From an uncultured Thiotrichaceae bacterium (GTDB taxonomy: Bacteria > Pseudomonadota > Gammaproteobacteria > Thiotrichales > Thiotrichaceae), in the NCBI GenBank assembly GCA_902727985.1, contig CACVAY010000127.1, positions 7,795 through 68,675 on the forward strand: a stretch of 60,881 nucleotides of DNA, given 5' to 3'. The notes beneath the pieces were generated by a model. That model did no database searches. It worked only from the letters and a program-made list of their open reading frames with translations, and had not been told where the DNA came from. The translations under genes and the position numbers were made by a program. Below are positions 27,725-36,194 of the stretch, piece by piece. Each line of letters opens with the position of its first letter. Positions within the stretch are counted from its first letter, which is position 1.

Positions 27725-28663
27725 TTAAACTACCGCAGCTCCATTGACGTAATTCAGCCAATTTGCATGCCGATCCACTTTACCGTGAACAATATCAAAA
27801 TACCGCGCTTGAATTTTTTCAGTCATCGGGCCTCTGACGCCATCACCAATTGCTCGATTATCCAACTCACGAATTGGAGTAACCTCAGCAGCTGTGCCAC
27901 TAAAAAACGCTTCATCAGCGATATACACTTCATCACGTGTAATGCGTTTTTCACGAATTTCCATATCAAGGTCATCAGCGATAGCCATGACCGTTTTGCG
28001 TGTAATGCCATTCAATGCTGACGTCAAATCTGGCGTATAAATAACCCCATCTTTAACAACAAAGAGATTCTCGCCACTACCTTCCGCAACAAACCCCTCA
28101 ACATCTAACAATAAAGCCTCATCATAGCCATCCGTCAATGCTTCCTGCAAGGCAAGCATTGAGTTGATGTAGTGGCCGTTTGCTTTCGCTTTACACATAG
28201 AAATATTGACATGATGACGCGTAAATGACGAAGTTTTAATACGGATTCCCTTTTCCATATTATCCGCACCAAGGTACGACCCCCATTCCCATGCTGCAAC
28301 AATGCAATGCACTTTCAAATTATCAGCACGTAGCCCCATACCTTCCGAACCATAGAAGAACATAGGACGAATATAGGCAGAATCTAAGTTATTATCTCGA
28401 ACCGCTGCAAAGTGGGCCTCATTAATTTCATCTTTAGAAAAGGGCACTTGCATATTCATTATCTTTGCAGAATCAAACAAACGATCCGTATGATCCTTCA
28501 AGCGGAAAATAGCCGGACCATCATTGGTTTTATACGCACGCACACCTTCAAAAACACCCATACCATAATGCAAGGTATGCGTTAAAACATGTACTTGAGC
28601 CTCTCTCCAAGGCACCATCTTTCCATCAAACCAAATATAACCATCGCGGTCAGACATCGACAT
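27725..28663 (-). CDS. ilvE: Branched-chain amino acid aminotransferase
   Basis: IlvE is a PLP-dependent class IV aminotransferase making Leu, Ile and Val from their keto acids. The roughly 312-residue protein shows YIWFDGKMVPW, the THTLHYGMGVFEGVRAY block, the PLP-lysine region KAKANGHYINSMLALQEA, and EGSGENLFVV and FFSGTAAEVTPI. Several starts are clustered (TTG 28666, ATG 28663, ATG 28657). The GGAG sequence about 11 nt upstream best supports 28663. It leads a five-gene operon into LPS genes. The divergent 200-nt spacer to dapF contains repeated ACGGT half-sites. Confidence 0.94.
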   Translation of the reverse strand: MSMSDRDGYIWFDGKMVPWREAQVHVLTHTLHYGMGVFEGVRAYKTNDGPAIFRLKDHTDRLFDSAKIMNMQVPFSKDEINEAHFAAVRDNNLDSAYIRPMFFYGSEGMGLRADNLKVHCIVAAWEWGSYLGADNMEKGIRIKTSSFTRHHVNISMCKAKANGHYINSMLALQEALTDGYDEALLLDVEGFVAEGSGENLFVVKDGVIYTPDLTSALNGITRKTVMAIADDLDMEIREKRITRDEVYIADEAFFSGTAAEVTPIRELDNRAIGDGVRGPMTEKIQARYFDIVHGKVDRHANWLNYVNGAAVV

Positions 28664-28755
28664 CAAAATCCATTCTCCAGTATTTTTATTTTTGACGACC
28701 CATGCAATGTTGATTGTTGCCCAAGCCGAGTCCCCGTAAAACCCACTTTACAGTG

Positions 28756-28792
28756 ACGGTCAACCGTTACGATGCAAGTTTTACAAACGGTT
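28756..28792. promoter_or_regulatory. Repeated ACGGT/ACCGT half-sites between ilvE and dapF
   Basis: ACGGT (28756-28760), the inverted copy ACCGT (28763-28767) and a second direct copy within AACGGTT (28786-28792) lie in the divergent spacer. AACCGTT at 28762-28768 also pairs perfectly with AACGGTT. This could be an operator or an RNA hairpin; no regulator is identified. Confidence 0.35.
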
Positions 28793-28866
28793 AAGAATAC
28801 ACCCTGTTAGGCGTAATGACCAGTCATAGGATATACTTGCCGACAATATCTCATTCATAAAATAAT

Positions 28867-29697
28867 ATGCAGTTATCATTCACAAAAATGCATGGCTTAG
28901 GCAATGACTTCATTGTCATTGACGCAACTGAGCAATCGTTTCAGCTTAATGCGACACGCATTAAACAACTATCTGATAGACACTTCGGCATCGGCTTTGA
29001 TCAATTACTCGTTGTGGAACCTCCTGCCAATGAGCATGTTGATTTTACGTATCGCATTTTTAATGCTGATGGCAATGAAGTAGAACAATGCGGCAATGGT
29101 GCACGCTGTTTTGCTCGCTATATCACAGATAAAAACTTAACATCAAAAAAAGAAATCCCCGTTGCCACCCATACAGGCAACATCATCCTGATTGTTAATG
29201 ATGATGGACTCATCACCGTGGATATGGGAAAGCCTATCCTTAGCCCAGCTGATATCCCATTGATTGCCGACACACAAAAAACACGCTATCAGCTTGATGC
29301 CAACAACAAAACCTATGCTTTTGGTGCTGTTTCTATGGGAAACCCACATGCAGTTATCACTGTCGACCAGCTGGAAGATATGGATATCGAACCGACAGGA
29401 AAGCTATTTCAGCAGCACAAACGCTTTCCCGCCAGCGTCAATGTCGGTTTTATGCAAATCATCAATCGTCGAGAAATTGCCCTACGCGTTTATGAACGCG
29501 GAGTAGGCGAAACGATGGCTTGTGGCACTGGTGCATGTGCAGCGGCAGTCAGTGCTATTTTACAGGAGGAAACAGATCATCTACTATCCGTCATTCTTCC
29601 GGGTGGCACATTAACCATTGATTGGCAAGGAAATGGACATTCCGTCTATATGACTGGCCCCGCGGAATCTGTCTTTGAAGGAACAATAGAAGTATGA
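28867..29697 (+). CDS. dapF: Diaminopimelate epimerase
   Basis: DapF converts LL- to meso-diaminopimelate for peptidoglycan and lysine, without cofactors. The 276-residue protein has both catalytic cysteines: C75 in NEVEQCGNGARC and C219 in GETMACGTGAC. The family opening FTKMHGLGNDFIVID is intact. The gene starts the conserved gammaproteobacterial string dapF-DUF484-xerC, overlapping DUF484 by 4 nt (ATGA). lysA, often upstream, is not present; ilvE diverges instead. Confidence 0.97.
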   Translation: MQLSFTKMHGLGNDFIVIDATEQSFQLNATRIKQLSDRHFGIGFDQLLVVEPPANEHVDFTYRIFNADGNEVEQCGNGARCFARYITDKNLTSKKEIPVATHTGNIILIVNDDGLITVDMGKPILSPADIPLIADTQKTRYQLDANNKTYAFGAVSMGNPHAVITVDQLEDMDIEPTGKLFQQHKRFPASVNVGFMQIINRREIALRVYERGVGETMACGTGACAAAVSAILQEETDHLLSVILPGGTLTIDWQGNGHSVYMTGPAESVFEGTIEV

Positions 29698-30374
29698 GCT
29701 CAACAAATAAAAAGTCTGCCAGCCCAAGCCTGAGTGAAACTCAGGTTCTCGAATATTTGGCCCAACATCCTGATTTTTTCCAGCATCATGAGGAGGCACT
29801 AGACTCTCTCAAAATTCCACATAGCACTGGCGCTATATCTCTCATTGAGCATCAAGTAACGCGTTTACGTACACAGAAAAAACAACAAGATGAGCAATTA
29901 AAATCCCTTATCACTGCTGCCAGAGCTAACGAACAAATTATTTCTCAAGTACAACACTTCACCCTGGAAATGATTCAAACACACTCCCTTGAAGAGATCT
30001 TTGTAACCTGCGATGAAACACTACGCAATCATTTCAAAGCTGACTACACAGGCATTAAATTGATTGGTGATAAAGAAGATCACCCCAACTTCATTCCCAA
30101 AAAATCCCCTTTCCTAAAGAGCTTCATACAACTCTTTAAGAACAAGCGCCCCTTATGTGGCCGCATCACAGACAAACAGCGTTTAATCATGTTTGGCGAA
30201 AATGAAAGTAAAATCAAATCTGCTGTACTGGTACCTCTTCAAAGCACGCATAACATAGGCGTTGTTGCCCTCGGAAGTACTGACGAATCACGCTTCCATC
30301 CAGGAATGGGCATTCTCTTCCTGCACTATCTCGGTGAAATTATTACAGCATCGGTTAATAGAGAATCGACTTGA
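29694..30374 (+). CDS. DUF484 family protein
   Basis: This 226-residue cytoplasmic protein of the DUF484 family (YigA-type) has a short helical N-terminus with the conserved VLEYLAQHPDFFQHHEE, a coiled coil (about 50-85) and a GAF-like C-terminal domain (AVLVPLQSTHNIGVVALGS). No catalytic residues are obvious. It is found almost always between dapF and xerC, as here, with ATGA overlap to dapF and a TTGA overlap to xerC. A signalling or XerC-related role has been guessed only from this context. Confidence 0.85.
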   Translation: MSSTNKKSASPSLSETQVLEYLAQHPDFFQHHEEALDSLKIPHSTGAISLIEHQVTRLRTQKKQQDEQLKSLITAARANEQIISQVQHFTLEMIQTHSLEEIFVTCDETLRNHFKADYTGIKLIGDKEDHPNFIPKKSPFLKSFIQLFKNKRPLCGRITDKQRLIMFGENESKIKSAVLVPLQSTHNIGVVALGSTDESRFHPGMGILFLHYLGEIITASVNREST

Positions 30375-31276
30375 CGGGCAAACAAGACCATGTACTTATT
30401 GACAGGTTTCTTGTTTACTTACGCACGGAGAAACGCTATTCGGAACATACTTATTCAGCCTACCAACGAGACATCAACGAGTTTCATAAGTGGCTAGGCG
30501 CGAACAATACCCTCGATAACATTGCCGAAGCACACCGTGAAGATATTCAAGCCTTTGTCGCTCAATTACACCGACAAGGTAACAGCCCTAAAACACTTAA
30601 ACGAAAACTGTCATCACTACGTTCTTTTTTCAATTACCTATTGATGAACAGTGATATTAAAACCAACCCTGCACTTGATATTTCCACCCCAAAACCTGCC
30701 CAACACCTTCCTAAAACAGCCGATGTCGAGCTAATCGACCGACTCTTAAAAATCCCTAGCGATACATTTATTGGCGCACGAGACAAAGCCATTCTTGAGC
30801 TTTTTTACTCATCAGGACTACGCCTGTCAGAATTAACCTCCAGTGACCTTGATGCCATTAACTTTAGTGACAAAACAATACGCATTACTGGCAAGGGGAA
30901 TAAAACGCGCATCGTCCCTGTAGGGCTCACAGCTATTGAGGCCATCAATCAATGGTTCCGCTATCGAGACCTTCTCACAAACACTGACCAAGCCTTATTT
31001 ATTAGCCAGCGCGGCACTCGCCTGACTGCTCGAGCCATTCAGAAAAGAGTTGATGTTTGGGTGAAGAAACTGGGCATAGAGCAATCCATGCATCCGCACA
31101 CATTACGCCACTCCTTTGCTAGCCATGTCTTACAATCCTCTGGAGACCTACGTGCTGTACAAGACATGCTAGGACATGCGGATATTGGCACCACTCAGAT
31201 TTATACACACTTGGATTACCAGCACCTTTCTAAAGCTTATGATGCCGCACACCCAAGAGCCAAAAAGAAAAAATAG
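30371..31276 (+). CDS. xerC: Tyrosine recombinase XerC
   Basis: XerC works with XerD at dif to resolve chromosome dimers. The 301-residue protein has a SAM-like N-terminal core-binding domain and the complete tyrosine-recombinase catalytic set: R151, K175, H243, R246, H269 and Y278 (motifs SSGLRLSEL, HTLRHSFASH, LGHADIGTTQIYTH). The start is an unusual TTG at 30371 whose last two bases overlap the DUF484 stop (TTGA). No in-frame ATG or GTG lies nearby, and the conserved domain begins about 10 residues in, so translational coupling to DUF484 is likely. Confidence 0.95.
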   Translation: MTGKQDHVLIDRFLVYLRTEKRYSEHTYSAYQRDINEFHKWLGANNTLDNIAEAHREDIQAFVAQLHRQGNSPKTLKRKLSSLRSFFNYLLMNSDIKTNPALDISTPKPAQHLPKTADVELIDRLLKIPSDTFIGARDKAILELFYSSGLRLSELTSSDLDAINFSDKTIRITGKGNKTRIVPVGLTAIEAINQWFRYRDLLTNTDQALFISQRGTRLTARAIQKRVDVWVKKLGIEQSMHPHTLRHSFASHVLQSSGDLRAVQDMLGHADIGTTQIYTHLDYQHLSKAYDAAHPRAKKKK

Positions 31277-31285
31277 GCTAATAAG

Positions 31286-32161
31286 CTAGCCTGCCTCGCT
31301 CTTCATGATTTGCAATAATTGTAGAATATACATTCCGTCAGCAGGTGTAAGAGAATGATCGCCCACCGTTAACAAACTTGCTGAGCGCCCAGAAATCCCT
31401 TCCACATTATTCATATTCTGACTATGTAGCGGCACAACAAAGTCTTTTTTCAATAGCGACTTTTCACGCCGAATAATGGAGTAGTAAAAAATATCCGGAT
31501 GTGGCAAATGATTCAGCCAGTACAAATAACTCCCTTTCTGAGCGGGGCTCAACTCTTGTAATATAGACTTGGAACGCCCCAGATCATATGGCGTAGCTAC
31601 ATCCATCAGCATTTTTAAGGGTGTTTTTCGAATTCTCTCAGCATATTTGGCCACAGGTGTCCCGAGATGCGGTGTGGCTATTGTCATTAACGCTTTTGTC
31701 GGCAAATGATACTTCGATGTTAACCACGCTCTCGCTACAACACCGCCTGCTGAAAACCCCACCAGCACAAAAGACTCCCTTCTTATTTCATAGATGGATT
31801 GTAAATAAACCCCCAACATAACGGATTGCAATTCAATCGATAATTGATCCGGCAAATCAACGGTATAAACAACATCTCCATATTGCTCTACTGTTGGAAC
31901 GGGCGCTAGATAAACATAATTTCTCTTGGCATGAAGGTCCCCCTGATAGCTAAAACCTGCTCTTTGCAACACGGGCAACACTCCGTCTTTTCGCCACTGT
32001 TGACTATTACCCGAGTAGCCATGCACGAGCACAATTGTTTCAGCATGTGTTTCAAATGAAACCAAAGCCACCAGCCAGAGAATGATCGCGAGAAAACCGC
32101 TTTCCAGCCTTAAACCCACCTTTCCTCTCCTATAGGCAAGCCTCACTTGTTGATCACTCAT
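31286..32161 (-). CDS. Secreted or membrane-anchored alpha/beta hydrolase (lipase-like)
   Basis: This 291-residue alpha/beta hydrolase resembles the triacylglycerol lipase/PGAP1 type. A basic N-terminus and a hydrophobic stretch (about 22-36) ending at THA suggest a signal peptide or anchor. The oxyanion-hole motif VHGYSG (46-51) and the nucleophile elbow GFSAGG (S137) are clear. The C-terminal VGDHSLTPADG likely supplies the histidine. The substrate is unknown: a lipid, a polymer or a small ester is possible. It lies convergent with xerC, with a 9-nt gap, and is divergent from relA. Confidence 0.8.
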   Translation of the reverse strand: MSDQQVRLAYRRGKVGLRLESGFLAIILWLVALVSFETHAETIVLVHGYSGNSQQWRKDGVLPVLQRAGFSYQGDLHAKRNYVYLAPVPTVEQYGDVVYTVDLPDQLSIELQSVMLGVYLQSIYEIRRESFVLVGFSAGGVVARAWLTSKYHLPTKALMTIATPHLGTPVAKYAERIRKTPLKMLMDVATPYDLGRSKSILQELSPAQKGSYLYWLNHLPHPDIFYYSIIRREKSLLKKDFVVPLHSQNMNNVEGISGRSASLLTVGDHSLTPADGMYILQLLQIMKSEAG

Positions 32162-32352
32162 CGCATCTACTCACTAGTTAATTTGCATCTCAGCAATTAT
32201 CTTCCCAAAATACGAAAACATCTTTAACAAATCAGCACTAAAACATAAAAAACTTAGGTTATAATACCCACACTAATTTAATAACAACAAAATATATCCG
32301 GGGTATTGTTTGCAGTCAGAGTTCGCAGCTAGCTTCTATGGGCAATAGAGGT

Positions 32353-32362
32353 ACTCGCGAGT
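32353..32362. promoter_or_regulatory. 10-bp perfect palindrome upstream of relA
   Basis: ACTCGCGAGT lies about 45 nt before the relA start, downstream of a TATAAT-like sequence near 32260. It could be an operator half or a short RNA hairpin. The evidence is only its symmetry and position. Confidence 0.25.
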
Positions 32363-32406
32363 GACAAACGCAAACAACTCAATATTTTTAAGCGACCCAT
32401 TTACTT

Positions 32407-34563
32407 ATGCAGACATCTCAACATGTCACAATATCGGCCGATCAACTCCTAGATACTCTATGGGTAAACGATAATGAAGTTGATAAAAAAAAACTCAACC
32501 TGGCAATTACATTAAGTCTATCGCAACAGGATTCAGAAGAGAGCTTGCCTTACAGCATGCAAGTTGCCTTAATTCTTCAAGGACTCAATGTTGATCAAGA
32601 AACACTTATCGTCTGTATTTTATCAGACCGAGATTTAACAGCTAAACTGGACGAAGAGGAACTTACGAAAAAGTACTCCAGCCATATTGCAGCTTTAGTA
32701 AAAAGCGTACGCTGGATAAACAACTTCCGTAACTGCGAAGGAGAACATTTACATACTGCCCCAACCGAACCAGAGCAAGCGGAAAGACTCCGTGGAATGC
32801 TTCTGGCAATGGTGCAAGATGTTCGCGTCGTTCTCATTAAACTTGCATGGCGTCTGCAGTATCTCCGAAACCTCAATGATACAACAGAAACAATGCAGCT
32901 CTGTGTCGCGCAAGAAACCATGGACATCTTTGCACCCTTAGCAAATCGCCTCGGTGTTAATCAGTTGAAGTGGGAATTAGAAGACCTATCTTTTCGCTAC
33001 CTGAAGCCGCATACATACAAAACGATTGCCAAAGCTCTTAGTGTCAAACGTACTGAGCGTGAGACGTATATGGACGAATTTGTTCAGACACTAAAAAACC
33101 TCACCGAATCATTAAAACTTGAGTCAAAAGTCTACGGACGACCAAAACACATTTATAGCATCTATCGAAAGATGCAACGTAAGCAACTCGACTCCATTGA
33201 TGAGCTCTTTGATCTACGGGCCATCCGTATCATTGTGCACAATATCAGCACCTGTTACGCCTTATTAGGTGAAATTCACGCCCGTTGGAGAAATATTCCC
33301 AAAGAATATGACGACTATATTGCCAATCGCAAAGCCAATGGCTATCAATCATTACATACCGTTATTTATGGCCCACATGGTAAAACGGTAGAAATTCAGA
33401 TCCGAACCTTTGATATGCACACTGCTGCAGAACTTGGTGTGGCCGCCCATTGGCAATACAAAGAAGGCGGCACTCAAGACTCTGCCATGGAAAGTGCCAT
33501 TGCTTCTTTAAGAAATCTGATCGAAACCAATGACAATGATAACAACCAAAACCTTCTTGATGATTTCCGCTCTGAGATTTTCCCGGATCGTGTCTTTGCT
33601 TTAACCCCCAAAGGCGATGTTATTGATTTGCCGAAACATGCCACCCCTCTAGACTTTGCCTATTCGATACACACATCAATTGGACATCGTTGTAATGGTG
33701 CAAAAGTCAATGGCAAAATGGTACCCCTGACTTACTCCCTACAAAATGGTGAGCAGGTAAAGGTGCTTACTCAAAAAGAGGAAAAACCCAAAAGAAGTTG
33801 GTTAAACCCAAGCCTGGGCTATCTGCGCTCATCAAAAGCACGTTACAGCGTTCGCCACTGGCTACGTCAGCAAGATCATGAGACCAATAAACGAGATGGT
33901 TTACTCTTACTTGAAAGAGAGGCCTTACGCCTTGGCGTTGACATGCCTGATATCAACAGCATGGTTAAAAAATTCAAACTCCAACGCAAGTCTGAATTCT
34001 TGATCGCTCTTGGAAGAGGAGATATTGGCACACAACAACTTGCCAATGTCCTTATGCCTCCCCCTGAGGAGGAGCCAAAACTCGAAAACTTTATTCGTCC
34101 AGAAAAAACCAACAGTCAGAGTGGCATCCAGGTAAATGGTGTTGATAATTTACTCGTTAATATTGCCAATTGCTGCAAACCCGTTCCTGGCGATGACATT
34201 ATTGGCTACATCACAGTAGGACGAGGCGTTTCTATCCACCGCAAAACGTGCCCGAACATCAACACCTCTCATTTGACTGAGGAACAACAATCACGATTAG
34301 TTGAAGTAAGCTGGGGACAAGAACAACGCCATTATTCTGTTGATATCGTTGTGACGGGCATTGACCGCCCTGGACTATTAAGAGATGTGGCCAATGTATT
34401 AGCCGTTGAAAATGCAAATATTCTTGATATAGGGATTTCAAATGAACCCAACACCCTTCGGTCATCCATTAATATCACTATGCAGATTGAAAATACTTCA
34501 CACCTTGAGCAAGTAGTTAACAAACTCAATGATTTAAATAGCGTGATTGATATTCGTCGCTAA
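32407..34563 (+). CDS. relA: RelA-type (p)ppGpp synthetase
   Basis: This RelA/SpoT homologue of 718 residues makes (p)ppGpp on stalled ribosomes. The N-terminal pseudo-hydrolase domain lacks the catalytic HD pair, with SDRD where SpoT has HD, so it should not degrade ppGpp. The synthetase domain has VYGRPKHIYSIYRKM and the acidic ExDD-type loop IPKEYDDYIANRK that marks RelA over SpoT. It also has GYQSLHTVIYGP and EIQIRTFDMH. TGS, helical, zinc-finger (NIANCCKPVPGDDI) and ACT domains follow. A bifunctional SpoT should exist elsewhere. A strong terminator follows. Confidence 0.93.
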   Translation: MQTSQHVTISADQLLDTLWVNDNEVDKKKLNLAITLSLSQQDSEESLPYSMQVALILQGLNVDQETLIVCILSDRDLTAKLDEEELTKKYSSHIAALVKSVRWINNFRNCEGEHLHTAPTEPEQAERLRGMLLAMVQDVRVVLIKLAWRLQYLRNLNDTTETMQLCVAQETMDIFAPLANRLGVNQLKWELEDLSFRYLKPHTYKTIAKALSVKRTERETYMDEFVQTLKNLTESLKLESKVYGRPKHIYSIYRKMQRKQLDSIDELFDLRAIRIIVHNISTCYALLGEIHARWRNIPKEYDDYIANRKANGYQSLHTVIYGPHGKTVEIQIRTFDMHTAAELGVAAHWQYKEGGTQDSAMESAIASLRNLIETNDNDNNQNLLDDFRSEIFPDRVFALTPKGDVIDLPKHATPLDFAYSIHTSIGHRCNGAKVNGKMVPLTYSLQNGEQVKVLTQKEEKPKRSWLNPSLGYLRSSKARYSVRHWLRQQDHETNKRDGLLLLEREALRLGVDMPDINSMVKKFKLQRKSEFLIALGRGDIGTQQLANVLMPPPEEEPKLENFIRPEKTNSQSGIQVNGVDNLLVNIANCCKPVPGDDIIGYITVGRGVSIHRKTCPNINTSHLTEEQQSRLVEVSWGQEQRHYSVDIVVTGIDRPGLLRDVANVLAVENANILDIGISNEPNTLRSSINITMQIENTSHLEQVVNKLNDLNSVIDIRR

Positions 34564-34589
34564 ATCACATCACGCATTTACTGACGCAC

Positions 34590-34620
34590 AAAAAAAGCTC
34601 GACATTGTCGAGCTTTTTTT
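34590..34620. terminator. Bidirectional intrinsic terminator between relA and soxA
   Basis: GCTCGAC (34597-34603) and GTCGAGC (34607-34613) form a perfect stem with a 3-nt loop, flanked by an A-run on the left and TTTTTTT on the right. It can therefore end transcription from both relA and the minus-strand soxA. Confidence 0.9.
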
Positions 34621-34641
34621 ATCAACAGCAATACTTGGTTA

Positions 34642-35481
34642 TTACTTACGAGCACCTGGGCCGTTAAGCTCTAAACCGTTACTCATATATGCTTGGAAAT
34701 ATTCCAGAGCTTTATACTCATCACTTTGCGCTTTGAAATCCTTAGCACGTACCTGCTTATTACAGCCGCCATAACGACGATGTAAGGTACCTAAGCTACC
34801 CCATTTAGAACGATATACAGGGAAATGAGTAGTATGCCCTATCCCAGGACTAAGTTTGTCTGCTCGAATGTTTTGTCCAGCACTGTAAACATGACAATCA
34901 GCACACGCTAAATTGAGCTGCCCACGCTTTGCATAAAAGAAATTCTTACCTTTGTCATACCAGGCTTGAGCTTTCTCGTTTGGAATTTTGACATCAATTT
35001 TATTACCACGACCTTCATACGCAACGTAAGCGGAAAGTGCGGCCATTTTGCCTTTCTTCCATTTCAATGGTTTCTCGCCATTATCTACACGACATTTATT
35101 GAGATCACCTTCAAGCGTCACAACGGTATCGTTCTTTTCATCATAGTAAGGGTACTTTACACGAATAGCTTTAACATCAGCGCCGAGACAATCAGCATAA
35201 GATTTACCATTCGCAAATTTCTCGCCCCACAGCATCTTACCGTCGTCCAGAGCTAGTTCGTAAGGAGGAAACTCCTCCATTTCTTCCCATTGCTCACGCG
35301 AAGGGGCGTCAATCGAGTACACACCATTCTGGAAATCTGCCAAAGGCGTTTTAGGAAACTTCTTTTGAAAGTACTCTTGGAACTTAGCTAAATCTTCTTC
35401 TGGCTTAGCTTGAACTGACGTAGTCACTGATAAGCCTAATACCACAACTGACGCTGTCACAACTGTTAATATTTTTTTCAT
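34642..35481 (-). CDS. soxA: Thiosulfate-oxidising cytochrome SoxA (single-heme type)
   Basis: SoxA is the catalytic subunit of periplasmic SoxXA, which joins thiosulfate oxidatively to a carrier cysteine of SoxYZ. The 279-residue protein has a signal peptide (residues 1-25, VQA cleavage). It has only one heme motif, C193-A-D-C-H197. C98 and C130 sit where diheme SoxA carries its first heme and probably form a disulfide. The active-site cysteine heme ligand is C240 in HRRYGGCNKQVRAK. soxX lies 26 nt upstream on the same strand. soxYZ, soxB and soxCD are not in the window. Confidence 0.93.
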   Translation of the reverse strand: MKKILTVVTASVVVLGLSVTTSVQAKPEEDLAKFQEYFQKKFPKTPLADFQNGVYSIDAPSREQWEEMEEFPPYELALDDGKMLWGEKFANGKSYADCLGADVKAIRVKYPYYDEKNDTVVTLEGDLNKCRVDNGEKPLKWKKGKMAALSAYVAYEGRGNKIDVKIPNEKAQAWYDKGKNFFYAKRGQLNLACADCHVYSAGQNIRADKLSPGIGHTTHFPVYRSKWGSLGTLHRRYGGCNKQVRAKDFKAQSDEYKALEYFQAYMSNGLELNGPGARK

Positions 35482-35507
35482 CCATTTGTCCTCTTAGTTG
35501 CTACGTC

Positions 35508-35885
35508 CTATAGACCGTGCACATATTCAACAACCGCATCAATTTCTTCGCCAGAAAGAACGCCGTGAGCCTCAAATGGAGGCATCATTGAATTAGGGTT
35601 TTTCGTTCTAGGTTCTGCAATTTGCGCTCTTAGTGCTTCTTTTTTGAAACGCGCTTTCATGGCGATCAAAGGGGGAGCAATAGTACCTGCCATATCACCA
35701 CCTGGAATCATATGACAGGCAAGACAATTCCCTTTCTTACGATCAAAGGCTAGCGCTTGACCTTTTTCTGCCAAAGTCATCTCTTTCTTCTCTTCTGCTG
35801 AAGCAATATTAGCTGTTAGCCCTAGCACTCCTGCAAGCGTTAATGTACTCACTGTCGTTATGGCAACTTTCATGTAGTTACGCAT
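35508..35885 (-). CDS. soxX: Thiosulfate-oxidising cytochrome SoxX
   Basis: SoxX is the electron-accepting monoheme cytochrome partner of SoxA. From the ATG at 35885 it has 125 residues, with a signal peptide (1-30, ASA cleavage), the heme motif C54-L-A-C-H58 and candidate methionine ligands M100/M101 in NSMMPPFEAHG. A longer frame from 35900 would start on the Shine-Dalgarno sequence itself (GGAGGAG, about 8 nt before 35885), so that start is rejected. It is the first gene of a soxX-soxA operon with a 309-nt upstream region. Confidence 0.94.
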   Translation of the reverse strand: MRNYMKVAITTVSTLTLAGVLGLTANIASAEEKKEMTLAEKGQALAFDRKKGNCLACHMIPGGDMAGTIAPPLIAMKARFKKEALRAQIAEPRTKNPNSMMPPFEAHGVLSGEEIDAVVEYVHGL

Positions 35886-36194
35886 AGACTTCTCCTCCAA
35901 ATGTTACGTCTTAAAATTAAGCAGGCTTTTAACCTTTCTACTGACATCCCAGAATGTTAGAAGAATTTTAGATGACATGCAAATAAATTGACTTATATCA
36001 TTGTAATTAGCTATTACTAATATTCTCATATGCTAGACGATAAGCTGAATGTATCAGCAACCCTCAGAGAAAACATTCATATTCCTAGAGATAACCGCTA
36101 CACAACAACCTTATCTCATCAGTAAACGTACAGTCAGAGACAAATTTACAAAAACAAACAAAGCTGCTGCTCATTTAACAGCCACTAGAAAACC
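35886..36194. promoter_or_regulatory. soxX upstream region with AT-rich inverted repeat
   Basis: This 309-nt spacer between bepA and soxX, both on the minus strand, holds no credible gene. It contains a strong ribosome binding site next to soxX and a direct repeat GAAT-N7-GAAT near 35952-35966. An inverted repeat ATTAG-N6-CTAAT (36006-36021) overlaps a weak minus-strand promoter-like pair (TATAAG at 35997-35992, TTAGTA at 36020-36015). The repeat could be the operator of a sulfur-responsive regulator, which is inference. Confidence 0.35.

Noticed and set aside
32407-34563. Calling the RelA/SpoT homologue a bifunctional SpoT
   Set aside because: The hydrolase HD residues are replaced and the synthetase loop is of the acidic RelA type.
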